Source: Micromonospora sp. Llam0 (lineage in GTDB: Bacteria; Actinomycetota; Actinomycetes; Mycobacteriales; Micromonosporaceae). From it: DNA of 64,000 nucleotides. Below the pieces are notes generated by a model, which saw only the letters and a program-made list of their open reading frames with translations, was not told the origin of the DNA and made no database searches. The position numbers were made by a program, and so were the translations under genes. The stretch lies in the NCBI RefSeq assembly GCF_003751085.1, contig NZ_RJJY01000001.1, positions 3,968,001 through 4,032,000 of the forward strand, read 5' to 3'. Every line of letters begins with the position of its first letter. The stretch's first letter is position 1. Below, in pieces: positions 9,172-16,837 of this stretch.

Positions 9172-10116
9172 ATGACCGGATCGCAGATCGTGGCACTCGG
9201 GCACTACCAGCCCTCCCGGGTGGTCACCAACGACGAACTCGCCCAACTGGTGGAGACCAACGACGCCTGGATCCGGGACCGTGTCGGTGTCGTCACCCGC
9301 CGGATCGCCGACTCGGAGACCGTCGCCGACATGGCCTCGGCGGCGGCCGAGAAGGCACTGGCCAACGCCGGCCTCACCGCGGCCGACATCGACCTGGTGG
9401 TGGTGGCGACCTGCACCGCCATCGACCGCAGCCCGAACGTCGCCTGCCGGGTCGCGGCCCGGCTCGGCATCGCCGCCCCGGGCGCGTACGACATCAACAC
9501 CGCCTGCTCGGGCTTCAGCTACGCGCTCGGCACCGTCGACCACGCCGTACGGGCCGGTGCGGCACGCAACGCCCTCGTCATCGGCTCGGAGAAGCTCTCC
9601 GACTTCACCAACTGGACCGACCGCTCCACCTGCATCATCTTCGGCGACGGCGCCGGCGCCGCGGTGGTCACCGCCACCGGCGGCAACGAGCCGGCCGGGA
9701 TCGGACCGGTGGTCTGGGGCTCGGTCCCGGACAAGAGCGACGCGGTACGCATCGAGGGCTGGCGGCCGTACATCGAGCAGGAGGGCCAGTCGGTGTTCCG
9801 GTGGGCGACCACCGCGCTCGCCCCGTTGGCCCGGCAGGCCTGTGAGCGCGCCGGGGTCGACCCGACGGAGATCGCCGCCTTCGTCCCCCACCAGGCGAAC
9901 GCCCGGATCATCGACGGCATCGCCAAGCGGCTCGGGATGCCCGACGCGATCGTCGCCAAGGACATCGTCGAATCCGGCAACACCTCGGCGGCCAGCGTGC
10001 CGTTGGCGCTGTCGAAGCTGGTCGAACGACGGGAGATCCCGTCCGGCGCCCCGGTGCTGCTGTTCGGCTTCGGCGGTGGACTCACCTACGCCGGGCAGGT
10101 CGTCCGCTGCCCGTAA
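9172..10116 (+). CDS. fabH: 3-oxoacyl-ACP synthase III
   Basis: 314 residues from the ATG at 9172 (GGGAAAGG site upstream). A GTG at 9130 overlapping the fabD stop is in frame, but that extension lacks family similarity. FabH condenses acetyl- or branched acyl-CoA with malonyl-ACP to start each fatty acid chain, and so sets the iso/anteiso character in actinomycetes. The catalytic triad is visible: Cys112 in NTACSGF, His in PHQANARI and Asn in SGNTSAAS. The C-terminal GFGGGLTYAGQVVR segment is typical. It lies 38 bp after fabD. Confidence 0.97.
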   Translation: MTGSQIVALGHYQPSRVVTNDELAQLVETNDAWIRDRVGVVTRRIADSETVADMASAAAEKALANAGLTAADIDLVVVATCTAIDRSPNVACRVAARLGIAAPGAYDINTACSGFSYALGTVDHAVRAGAARNALVIGSEKLSDFTNWTDRSTCIIFGDGAGAAVVTATGGNEPAGIGPVVWGSVPDKSDAVRIEGWRPYIEQEGQSVFRWATTALAPLARQACERAGVDPTEIAAFVPHQANARIIDGIAKRLGMPDAIVAKDIVESGNTSAASVPLALSKLVERREIPSGAPVLLFGFGGGLTYAGQVVRCP

Positions 10117-10125
10117 GCTCCTACC

Positions 10126-10148
10126 GCCCGCTCCGAGGTGGAGCGGGC
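10126..10148 (+). other. Hairpin between fabH and acpP
   Basis: GCCCGCTCC (10126-10134) pairs perfectly with GGAGCGGGC (10140-10148) across a 5-base loop and has no U-tract. In this position it could attenuate readthrough or stabilise a processed acpP transcript; ACP is needed in excess over the enzymes. Confidence 0.5.
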
Positions 10149-10202
10149 CGCCCGCCGACCCGGCAGGCATCATTGTTTCAACCGAGAGGAAAGTAGAAAA
10201 CC

Positions 10203-10442
10203 ATGACCCGTGACGAGATCACCGCCGGCCTCGCCGAGATCCTCGAAGAGGTCGCCGGGGTCAACCCGGACGACGTGGCCGGCGACAAGTCGTTCACCGA
10301 TGACCTGGACGTCGACTCGCTCTCCATGGTCGAGGTCGTGGTCGCCGCCGAGGAGAAGTTCGGCGTGAAGATCCCGGACAACGAGGTGCAGAACCTCAAG
10401 ACCGTCGGCGACGCGGTCGCCTACATCGAGACGCAGGCGTGA
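10203..10442 (+). CDS. acpP: Acyl carrier protein
   Basis: 79 residues, acidic and four-helical, with the phosphopantetheine attachment serine in DVDSLSMVE (Ser39). It carries growing acyl chains between FabD, FabH and FabF. ATG start at 10203 after a strong GAGAGGAAAG site. The stop overlaps the GTG start of fabF (GTGA), indicating translational coupling. An 86-bp spacer with a hairpin separates it from fabH, the largest gap within the operon. Confidence 0.97.
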   Translation: MTRDEITAGLAEILEEVAGVNPDDVAGDKSFTDDLDVDSLSMVEVVVAAEEKFGVKIPDNEVQNLKTVGDAVAYIETQA

Positions 10443-11665
10443 CGATGGTCGACGTCGTCGTCACCGGGCTCGGCGCGACGACCCCGCTCGGCGGGGACGT
10501 CGCGGCGACCTGGGAGGCCATGCTCAACGGCAAGTCCGGAGTCGACAAGCTCACCCACGACTGGGCCGCGCAGCTGCCGGTCCGGATCGCCGCCGAGTTG
10601 GCGTCCGAACCCGCCGAACGGTTGGACCGGGTCAAGCTGCGCCGGCTGGACCGATCCGAAGCGATCGCGCTGATCGCCGCAGGTGAGGCGTGGACGGACG
10701 CTGGGCTGGGCGACGCCGGCGTCGACCGGGAACGGCTCGGCGTCAGCATCGGTTCCGGCATCGGCGGCGCGCTCACCCTGCTCGCCCAGGACGACATCCT
10801 GGAAGCCTCCGGGCCGCGACGGGTGTCGCCGCACACCGTGCCGATGCTGATGCCCAACGGTCCGGCCGCCTGGGTCGGGTTGGAGTTCGGCGCGCAGGCC
10901 GGCGTCCACTCGGTCGCCAGCGCCTGCGCGACCGGCGCGGAGGCGATCGCGCTCGGCCTGGACATGATCCGGGCCGGCCGGGCCGACGTGGTGATGGCCG
11001 GCGGTACCGAGGCCGTGGTGCACGGTCTGCCGATCGCCGGTTTCGCCGCGATGCGGGCCATGTCGACCCGCAACGACGACCCGCAACGGGCGTCGCGGCC
11101 GTGGGACAAGGCCCGCGACGGGTTCGTCCTCGGTGAGGGCGCCGGCGTCGTGGTGCTGGAACGGGCCGAGCACGCGGCGGCCCGGGGCGCCCGGGTGTAC
11201 GCCCGGCTCGCCGGGGCCGGGCTCACCTCCGACGGGTACGACATGGTGCAGCCGCATCCCGAAGGGCTCGGCGCGGCCCGGGCGATCCGGTTCGCCCTCG
11301 CCGACGCCGGAGTGTCCGGCGGTGACATCGTGCACGTCAACGCGCACGCCACCTCGACCCCGGCCGGCGACCTCGCCGAGCTGGTGGCGCTGCGCGAGGC
11401 GATCGGCGACCACCCGGTGCTGACCGCGACCAAGTCGATGTCCGGCCACCTGCTGGGCGCGGCCGGCGCGCTGGAGTCGATCGCCACCATCCTGGCGATC
11501 CGCGACAGCGTCGTCCCGCCGACGATCAACCTGGACGACCCGGACGACCAGCTCGACCTCGACGTGGCAGCGCAGAAGGCCCGGCCGATGGAGGTACCCG
11601 CCGCGTTGAACAACTCGTTCGGCTTCGGTGGACACAACGTCGCGCTCGTCTTCACCCGGGTCTGA
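10439..11665 (+). CDS. fabF: 3-oxoacyl-ACP synthase II
   Basis: 408 residues from the GTG at 10439 overlapping the acpP stop; the ATG at 10445 is an equally possible start. Elongating ketosynthase of type II fatty acid synthesis. The catalytic Cys lies in VASACATGAEA, the two histidines in NAHATSTPAGD and KSMSGHLLGAAG, and the C-terminal NNSFGFGGHN motif is intact. It is the last gene of the fasR-fabDH-acpP-fabF cluster and is followed at once by a strong hairpin terminator. Nothing suggests a polyketide pathway role: there is no chain-length factor or ketoreductase nearby. Confidence 0.96.
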   Translation: MTMVDVVVTGLGATTPLGGDVAATWEAMLNGKSGVDKLTHDWAAQLPVRIAAELASEPAERLDRVKLRRLDRSEAIALIAAGEAWTDAGLGDAGVDRERLGVSIGSGIGGALTLLAQDDILEASGPRRVSPHTVPMLMPNGPAAWVGLEFGAQAGVHSVASACATGAEAIALGLDMIRAGRADVVMAGGTEAVVHGLPIAGFAAMRAMSTRNDDPQRASRPWDKARDGFVLGEGAGVVVLERAEHAAARGARVYARLAGAGLTSDGYDMVQPHPEGLGAARAIRFALADAGVSGGDIVHVNAHATSTPAGDLAELVALREAIGDHPVLTATKSMSGHLLGAAGALESIATILAIRDSVVPPTINLDDPDDQLDLDVAAQKARPMEVPAALNNSFGFGGHNVALVFTRV

Positions 11666-11708
11666 GCGCCGACCGGGTCACCACGACAGCGGACGGCGCT
11701 CCGGCCCT

Positions 11709-11750
11709 GCCGACGGCGCTCCGGCTCAGGCGGGCCGGAGCGCCGTCGGC
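11709..11750. terminator. Bidirectional hairpin terminator after fabF
   Basis: A 17-base arm (11709-11725, containing CGACGGCGCTCCGG) pairs with 11734-11750 (CCGGAGCGCCGTCG), allowing one T-G pair, around an 8-base loop. It lies between the converging fabF and GH3 genes. There is no U-tract, as is usual in high-GC actinobacteria. Confidence 0.85.
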
Positions 11751-11769
11751 GTCTCGTCGACGCGCGTGG

Positions 11770-13509
11770 TCAGCCGGGGCAGCTGGTGGCGGGCAGGCCG
11801 GCCACCGGCACCGGCAACCGGCCGGGCGCCGGTGCGGCACCCCGCAGTACGTCGGCCAGCGCGGACATCGACGCCGGGCTCGACGAGTAGGTGGCCAGCA
11901 GCGTCGCGGACCGGGCCTCGGCGAGCAGGTACGGGGTGTCCATGGCAACGGTCACCGCCGCGTCGACGTTCAGGTCGGACGGGCCGTCGCCGTAGCCGAC
12001 CAGGTGCACGACCGTACCGCCCTGGCCGACCACCTCGACCCCGGCGTCGCGCAACTCCTCGATCAACAGCGTCCGGGTACGCTCCCGGCCGCCCGAGGCG
12101 GTGACGGTCACCGGCCCGTCGACCCCGGCGCAGTCCCCCCGCACCTGGGTGACGGCGGCGGCGGCCAACCGCTGGGCTGCGGTGTAGTGGTCTTCGGCGC
12201 CGAGCACCGTCATCGGCGGGGTGGTCTCCTCGGCGAGACGCTGCTTGAGGGTCAGCACCCGGGTGACCGCCTGCACGAGTCGCGCCCGGGACAGTGACCC
12301 GTCGCGCAGCGCGGCGAGCAGACCCTCGTAGGCGGCCGTCACGTCCGGCGGCATGAGGATCAGGTCGTTTCCGGCGTTGATCGCCGCGACCGCCGCGTCG
12401 CCGGGCGACAACGCGCGGGCCGGCGCCATGTTCATCCCGTCGGTGACCACCACCCCGTCGAAGCCGAGTTCGCCGCGGAGCAGATCGGTGAGGACCTTGC
12501 GGGAGAACGTCGCCGCCACCCCCGGGTCGACCGCGGCGACGTCCAGGTGCCCGGACATCACCAGGCCGGCACCGGCGTCGATGCCGGCCACGAACGGCGG
12601 CAGGTCGCTGGCGGCGAGGGCGTTCCGGTCCTGGTCGAGCACGGGCAGGTCGCCGTGGGAGTCGACAGCGGTGTGGCCATGCCCCGGGAAGTGTTTGAGG
12701 GTGGCCGCGACGCCGCCCGCCCGCAGGCCACGGACGGCGGCGGCGACCTGCCCGGCTGCCGCGTCCGGGTCGGCGCCGTACGACCGGGAGCCGATCACCG
12801 TGCTGTTCACCCCGAGGACGTCGGCGACCGGCGCGAAGTCGACGTTGACGCCGAGCGCCGCGAGTTCGGTGCCGGCCGCCCGCCAGGCCGCCTCGGTCAG
12901 CTCCGGCTGCCCGGCCGAACCGGCCGCCATCGCGCTGGGCAGCAACGTCACCCCCTGGTTGATCCGGGTGACGATGCCGAACTCCTGGTCGGTGCCGATC
13001 AGCAGCGGCAGCTTGCCGACGCCGTCGGGCAGCTCGGCGGCGGGCAACCGCCCGGCGGCGTCCTGCAGCCCGGTGGCCAGCTCCCGCACCTGGGTGGGGC
13101 TGTCGACGTTGGTGGTGGGTTGGTTGCTGCCGGTCGGGTCGTCGGCCGAGAAGCCGACCAGGATCAGGCCGCCGATCCGGTAACGGTCGATCATCTCGGC
13201 CGGGGTGTCGACTCCGGCGAGCTGCTGGTTGCCGGCCGCCGACCCCGGCGAGACCTCGGTCGCGGACGCCCCGTACGCATACGGCATCAGCACCTGACCA
13301 ACCAGATCCTCGTCACTGAGAGTCGCCGCCAGCCGGGCGGCCGGCGATGTCGTAGGTCTGGCTGTCGGCTCGCCGGAGGGGCCTTCTGGACTGCGGGGAC
13401 TGCTGGCTTCAGGCCGGTCGCCGGGTCCGGCGCAGCCGCTCGTGACACCGAGGACGGCCAGCAGAACAGAGGCGATGGTTACGCGGGGTGAGGGGAGCAC
13501 ACCGGCCAT
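11770..13509 (-). CDS. Glycoside hydrolase family 3 lipoprotein (beta-N-acetylhexosaminidase-like)
   Basis: 579 residues. The N-terminus is a short signal sequence ending in GVTSGC (Cys26), a somewhat atypical lipobox, followed by a Pro/Ser/Thr linker, so it is probably membrane-tethered outside the cell. The GH3 TIM barrel spans ~60-410. It carries LLIGTDQEFGIVTR, the NagZ-type KHFPGHGHTAVDSHGDLP loop in which a mobile His-Asp pair acts as general acid, and the nucleophile Asp in VVVTDGMNM. The His-Asp loop indicates beta-N-acetylglucosaminidase activity on peptidoglycan or chitin fragments. The last ~150 residues form a degenerate GH3 C-terminal domain. It converges on fabF across a terminator. 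Confidence 0.9.
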   Translation of the reverse strand: MAGVLPSPRVTIASVLLAVLGVTSGCAGPGDRPEASSPRSPEGPSGEPTARPTTSPAARLAATLSDEDLVGQVLMPYAYGASATEVSPGSAAGNQQLAGVDTPAEMIDRYRIGGLILVGFSADDPTGSNQPTTNVDSPTQVRELATGLQDAAGRLPAAELPDGVGKLPLLIGTDQEFGIVTRINQGVTLLPSAMAAGSAGQPELTEAAWRAAGTELAALGVNVDFAPVADVLGVNSTVIGSRSYGADPDAAAGQVAAAVRGLRAGGVAATLKHFPGHGHTAVDSHGDLPVLDQDRNALAASDLPPFVAGIDAGAGLVMSGHLDVAAVDPGVAATFSRKVLTDLLRGELGFDGVVVTDGMNMAPARALSPGDAAVAAINAGNDLILMPPDVTAAYEGLLAALRDGSLSRARLVQAVTRVLTLKQRLAEETTPPMTVLGAEDHYTAAQRLAAAAVTQVRGDCAGVDGPVTVTASGGRERTRTLLIEELRDAGVEVVGQGGTVVHLVGYGDGPSDLNVDAAVTVAMDTPYLLAEARSATLLATYSSSPASMSALADVLRGAAPAPGRLPVPVAGLPATSCPG

Positions 13510-13584
13510 CCCATCAGGCTACGGTCGCGGCGGCAACCCGTGCCCGGCTGGCGGCAGGTTCCGTGCCCGGCTCACCCGGCCGGA

Positions 13585-14076
13585 TCAGCCGACCCGGGTG
13601 AGCAGAGTCACCGGCGCTCCTTCACCGGCGTGCCGGTACGGCTCGAGTTCGGTGTCCCAGGCGGTGCCCATCGCCTTGTCGAGGGCGTGCGCGATCGCTT
13701 CGGGGGCCGGCGACGCCGCGATGATCGCCCGGATCCGGTCCTCGCCCAGCTGGATGTCCCCGGCCGCCCCGATGGTGGCCCGAAACAGGCCGCGACCGGG
13801 TACGTGCATGAACCGCTCCCCGTCGGCACCGGGGCTGGGTTCCTCGGTGACTTCGAAACGGGTCATCGGCCACTGCCGTAGGGCAGCGGCCAGCTCGGCC
13901 CCGGTCCCCGCCCGGCCGGTCCAGCTGCACTCGGCACGCCGCCCGTTCGGATCGAGCGGCTGGGCGGTCCAGTGCAGGTTGACCGGCGCGACGAGGACGC
14001 GCGATATCGCCCATTCGACGTGAGGGCACACGGCGAGCGGGGTCGAGTGGACGTATACGACGCCACGCGTTGGCAC
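13585..14076 (-). CDS. DUF3145 domain-containing protein
   Basis: 163 residues from a GTG start preceded by GGGAGGTCACC. The opening MPTRGVVYVHSTPLAVCPHVEWA and the W-x-x-Q-P region match DUF3145, a family restricted to actinobacteria and of unknown function. A conserved block GDIQLGEDRIRAII and a C-terminal WDTELEPYRHAGEG follow. It has no signal peptide or membrane segment, so it is probably cytoplasmic. Family members are usually single-copy and occur near the fab cluster in this order, which fits this location. Confidence 0.9.
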   Translation of the reverse strand: MPTRGVVYVHSTPLAVCPHVEWAISRVLVAPVNLHWTAQPLDPNGRRAECSWTGRAGTGAELAAALRQWPMTRFEVTEEPSPGADGERFMHVPGRGLFRATIGAAGDIQLGEDRIRAIIAASPAPEAIAHALDKAMGTAWDTELEPYRHAGEGAPVTLLTRVG

Positions 14077-14505
14077 GGTGACCTCCCGGAGAGCGAGGTG
14101 CGTCTTCCCCTACGACCTCGACCACCGGGCGGTGTGACCAATGATGACTGTTGTGACGGGTGGTGCGCCAGTGAATCGGCAAACTGGTCGCGGAAATTGT
14201 CGCCGCCCGGCTCCTCGGGTCCGCCCCGCCGCTGGGAATGCCGGGCACGGGTGCCTCGTTGTCCCTGCTGGTCGGCCGGAAACTACGGCCGGGCGCGAGG
14301 TGGCCCAGCCGATCTGCGGCCGGCCATCCGGTAAGATGGGGGCGGCGTATGCCCGACACCCTGCGAACCGTTTGTGTGATCAGCCGTACCGCCAGTCCTG
14401 TTCGTAGCACCAGCCCTGCCTGTACCACCAGCCCTGCCTGTACCACCAGCCCTGCCTGTACCACCAGTCCTGTCCGTACCGTCAGTCCTGCAAGGGAGTC
14501 CCCCC
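14077..14505. other. Intergenic region with 18-bp tandem repeats
   Basis: 429 bp between the divergent DUF3145 and 109-residue genes. The left half has no recognisable feature. The right part holds six 18-bp repeats ending 12 bases before the downstream start codon. Some reading frames are open through it but only because the repeat is GC-rich and in register. Confidence 0.7.
14386..14493 (+). repeat. Six contiguous 18-bp repeats in a 5' leader
   Basis: The unit is GTACCACCAGCCCTGCCT, with units starting at 14386, 14404, 14422, 14440, 14458 and 14476. Units 3 and 4 are identical; the outer ones diverge by a few bases. There are no spacers, so this is not CRISPR. Confidence 0.95.
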
Positions 14506-14835
14506 GTGGCGAGCAACACCTCCAAGACCGCGCGCGCGTCAGTCCGCGCCGGCCAGGCCGGTCAGGGTGGTGCCCTGAGCGTCCTCGGCGAGTTCAAGTA
14601 CCTGATCCCGCTCAACGGCGGCAAGCACGCCTACGTCCGCAACCTCACCAACGGGAAGACCGCTCACCTGCGTACCGACTCGGACGCGTTCGTGGAGGAG
14701 ATCCGGTCGCTGGCCGGTGCCGGCCACGCCGCGAAGATCCGGTTGGAGATCAACGCGCTGGCGTCCGCCCACCCGGGTCACGGCTGGGAGCTGACCGAGA
14801 AGCGGCTCGTCGAGGCCGGGGTCTTCGAGGCCTGA
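14506..14835 (+). CDS. Conserved small hypothetical protein
   Basis: 109 residues from a GTG start that follows AAGGGAGTCCCCCC. I know no named function. The N-terminal ~25 residues are low-complexity and basic (SNTSKTARASVRAGQAGQGG). The rest is a compact domain: LGEFKYLIPLNGGKHAYVRN, then a helix (SDAFVEEIRSLAGAGHAAK) and a C-terminal EKRLVEAGVFEA. It has no signal or membrane segment. The gene lies alone downstream of the tandem-repeat leader. Confidence 0.75.
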   Translation: MASNTSKTARASVRAGQAGQGGALSVLGEFKYLIPLNGGKHAYVRNLTNGKTAHLRTDSDAFVEEIRSLAGAGHAAKIRLEINALASAHPGHGWELTEKRLVEAGVFEA

Positions 14836-14934
14836 GCATGATCTGACGGGTCGGCGACGACCCGGACCTTGGACGGCCCCGCCGGGCGGCACGCCCGGCG
14901 GGGCCGTTTCCGTCGCTGGTGCGGCGGTGGCTGC

Positions 14935-15594
14935 TCAATCGAGCAGTTCCACCTGGCCGTTTCCGAGGTCGTAGACCCCGCCGGTGACGTCGATCCGCCC
15001 GTCCGCGAGCGCGGCGGCGAGCAACTCCACCTGCCGGAGCCGTTGCACGGTCCGCCGCACATGGGCCCGTACCGCGAGGGGCTGCACGTCAGGGTGCCCG
15101 ACACCGACCTCGGTCACCGCCGGAGCGATCTGCTCCACCAGGTACCCGATGCTGCCGGCCGGGCGACTGCCGGTGCGTTGCGCGCTGATCGTCGACGCCA
15201 CCGCTCCGCACCGCTCGTGTCCGAGCACGATGACCAGCGGCACACCCAACGCGCCGACGGCGAACTCGATCGACCCGACGATCGCCTGGTCCAGCACCTG
15301 GGCGCCGGACCGCCCGACGCAAATCGAGCCGAAGTTCTGGTCGAAGATCGCCTCCAGCGGCACCCGCGAGTCGATGCAGCCGAGCACGAACGCGATCGGA
15401 TACTGCTCGCCGAGCGCCGCGCTGGCCGCAGCCGCCGACACGTCGTGACCGTGCCGTGGTCGTCCGGTGACGAAACGCCGGTTGCCGGCCAGCAACTCGG
15501 CCAGAGCCTCGGCCGGACCGGGGTGATCGGGTGGCGGCGGGCCGGACGGACGCGGTGCCCGGGAATCCGGCATCGGGAACGACGGTGACGACAT
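14935..15594 (-). CDS. Beta-class carbonic anhydrase
   Basis: 219 residues from the ATG at 15594. Zinc enzyme interconverting CO2 and bicarbonate, which would supply bicarbonate to acyl-CoA carboxylases. The zinc ligands and catalytic dyad are visible in LGCIDSRVP (Cys, Asp, Arg) and LGHERCGAV (His, Cys). Conserved ELLAGNRRFV and NFGSICVGRSGAQV segments also fit. The proline-rich first ~25 residues are poorly conserved, so the start could be a downstream Met (MPDSRAPRP). No ribosome-binding site is convincing for either. Divergent from the alpha/beta hydrolase. Confidence 0.93.
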   Translation of the reverse strand: MSSPSFPMPDSRAPRPSGPPPPDHPGPAEALAELLAGNRRFVTGRPRHGHDVSAAAASAALGEQYPIAFVLGCIDSRVPLEAIFDQNFGSICVGRSGAQVLDQAIVGSIEFAVGALGVPLVIVLGHERCGAVASTISAQRTGSRPAGSIGYLVEQIAPAVTEVGVGHPDVQPLAVRAHVRRTVQRLRQVELLAAALADGRIDVTGGVYDLGNGQVELLD

Positions 15595-15726
15595 GGTTGC
15601 AGCGTGGCGTGCTACTGGCCGGTCGGGAAAGCAGTTGCGAGTCTTCTCACCGTACTGGTTCCAGATCCGGCCTACCGGGGTATCTCCGAGCCGAGACCGC
15701 CAGGGACAGCGGCGGAGGTGACGACG

Positions 15727-16629
15727 GTGGGCAGGCCTCAAGAGTTCAGCGTCCGGCTGCCGGACGGAGCCGTGCCGCGCGGGCGGTCGAGCGGCCCTCG
15801 CGAGGCGGAACTGACCCTCGTCCTGTTGCATGGCTGGACGCTCGACCAGCACACCTGGCACCGTCAGGTCGGGGAGCTGACCGGGACGTCCGGACAGCGG
15901 GTCCGGGTGGTCACCTACGACGCCCGCGGTCACGGCCGGTCCACGGCCGCCGGGCTGGCCACGATGACTCTCGGGCAGTTGGGCGACGACCTCGCCGCGG
16001 TGCTGCGCCGGATGGACGCCGCCGGCCCGGTGGTCCTGGCCGGGCATTCGATGGGTGGCATGGCGATCATGGAGTACGCGCACCGGCACCCGGTGGATTT
16101 CGCCGCCCGGGTCGCCGGGCTGGCGTTCGTGGCCACCACGGCGGAGGGACACACCCACACCGCGTACGGGCTGGCGCCCCCGGTCGCCCGGCTGGTCCGG
16201 CTCTGCGAGGTCGCCGGAGCCGGCGTGCTGGCCAGATGTGGCGCCTGGCGACCCCATCCGGGTCTGCTGCAGCCGCTGCGGCCGACCCTGCGGTGGCTGC
16301 TGTTCGGCGACACCTGCGACCCCCGGGACCTCGAACTGGCGACCACCGCCGTCGGTCGGACGACGCTACGGGCGATCGGCGGCTACCGCGCTTCGATCGG
16401 CGCTCAACGCCGGCTCCGCACGCTGTCGGCGCTCGACGAGGTTCCGGCGGCGGTGCTGGTCGGAGACCGTGACCGGCTGACGCCGCCGATCTGCGCCGAA
16501 TCGATCGTCGACGCGTTACCCGGAACCGACCTGACGGTCTGCCCCGGGGCCGGACACATGCTGATGCTGGAACGACCGGACCGGGTGACGGCCGCTCTCG
16601 TCGAGGTGCTCGACAGGGCGACGCGCTGA
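15727..16629 (+). CDS. Alpha/beta hydrolase
   Basis: 300 residues from the GTG at 15727, eight bases after GGCGGAGG; a GTG at 15718 is the alternative. The fold motifs are complete: oxyanion LLHGWTLD, nucleophile AGHSMGGMA, acid in LVGDRDRLTPP, and histidine in PGAGHMLMLE. There is no signal peptide. The cap region contains two cysteines (RLCEVAGAGVLARCG) and is otherwise unremarkable. Substrate unknown; such proteins are esterases, lactonases or haloperoxidase-like hydrolases. Confidence 0.85.
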   Translation: MGRPQEFSVRLPDGAVPRGRSSGPREAELTLVLLHGWTLDQHTWHRQVGELTGTSGQRVRVVTYDARGHGRSTAAGLATMTLGQLGDDLAAVLRRMDAAGPVVLAGHSMGGMAIMEYAHRHPVDFAARVAGLAFVATTAEGHTHTAYGLAPPVARLVRLCEVAGAGVLARCGAWRPHPGLLQPLRPTLRWLLFGDTCDPRDLELATTAVGRTTLRAIGGYRASIGAQRRLRTLSALDEVPAAVLVGDRDRLTPPICAESIVDALPGTDLTVCPGAGHMLMLERPDRVTAALVEVLDRATR

Positions 16630-16837
16630 AACAGGCTCGGCAGGGCGGAACGTGGTCGCCGAGTGCCCCGGGAGCCGGCGCCGGGCTGGCGCGCGGACGG
16701 TAACGTCGTAAGGCTGCCGGGTCAGATCATGTGACGGGGTCACCACGCTCCGCCGTCGCCGCCCGGCGCCGTGACCGTCCGCCGGCGGACCGGCCGCCCT
16801 GCCCCGGCCGACCCGCCCTCGCCCAGGAGCCGCAGCG

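Noticed and set aside
10439..11665. fabF as part of a polyketide cluster.
   Set aside because: The order fasR-fabD-fabH-acpP-fabF is the primary fatty-acid operon and no tailoring genes are nearby.
14386..14493. Possible CRISPR array.
   Set aside because: Units are 18 bp and contiguous with no spacers, and no cas genes are present.
14283..14525. Minus-strand frame encoding Gly-Thr-Gly-Arg-Ala-Gly repeats.
   Set aside because: It is only the translation of the 18-bp DNA repeat and covers the start of the plus-strand gene; no independent coding evidence.
16630..16837. Rifamycin-associated promoter element ahead of the HelD-type gene.
   Set aside because: I looked for the long inverted repeat expected of such elements and did not see one.
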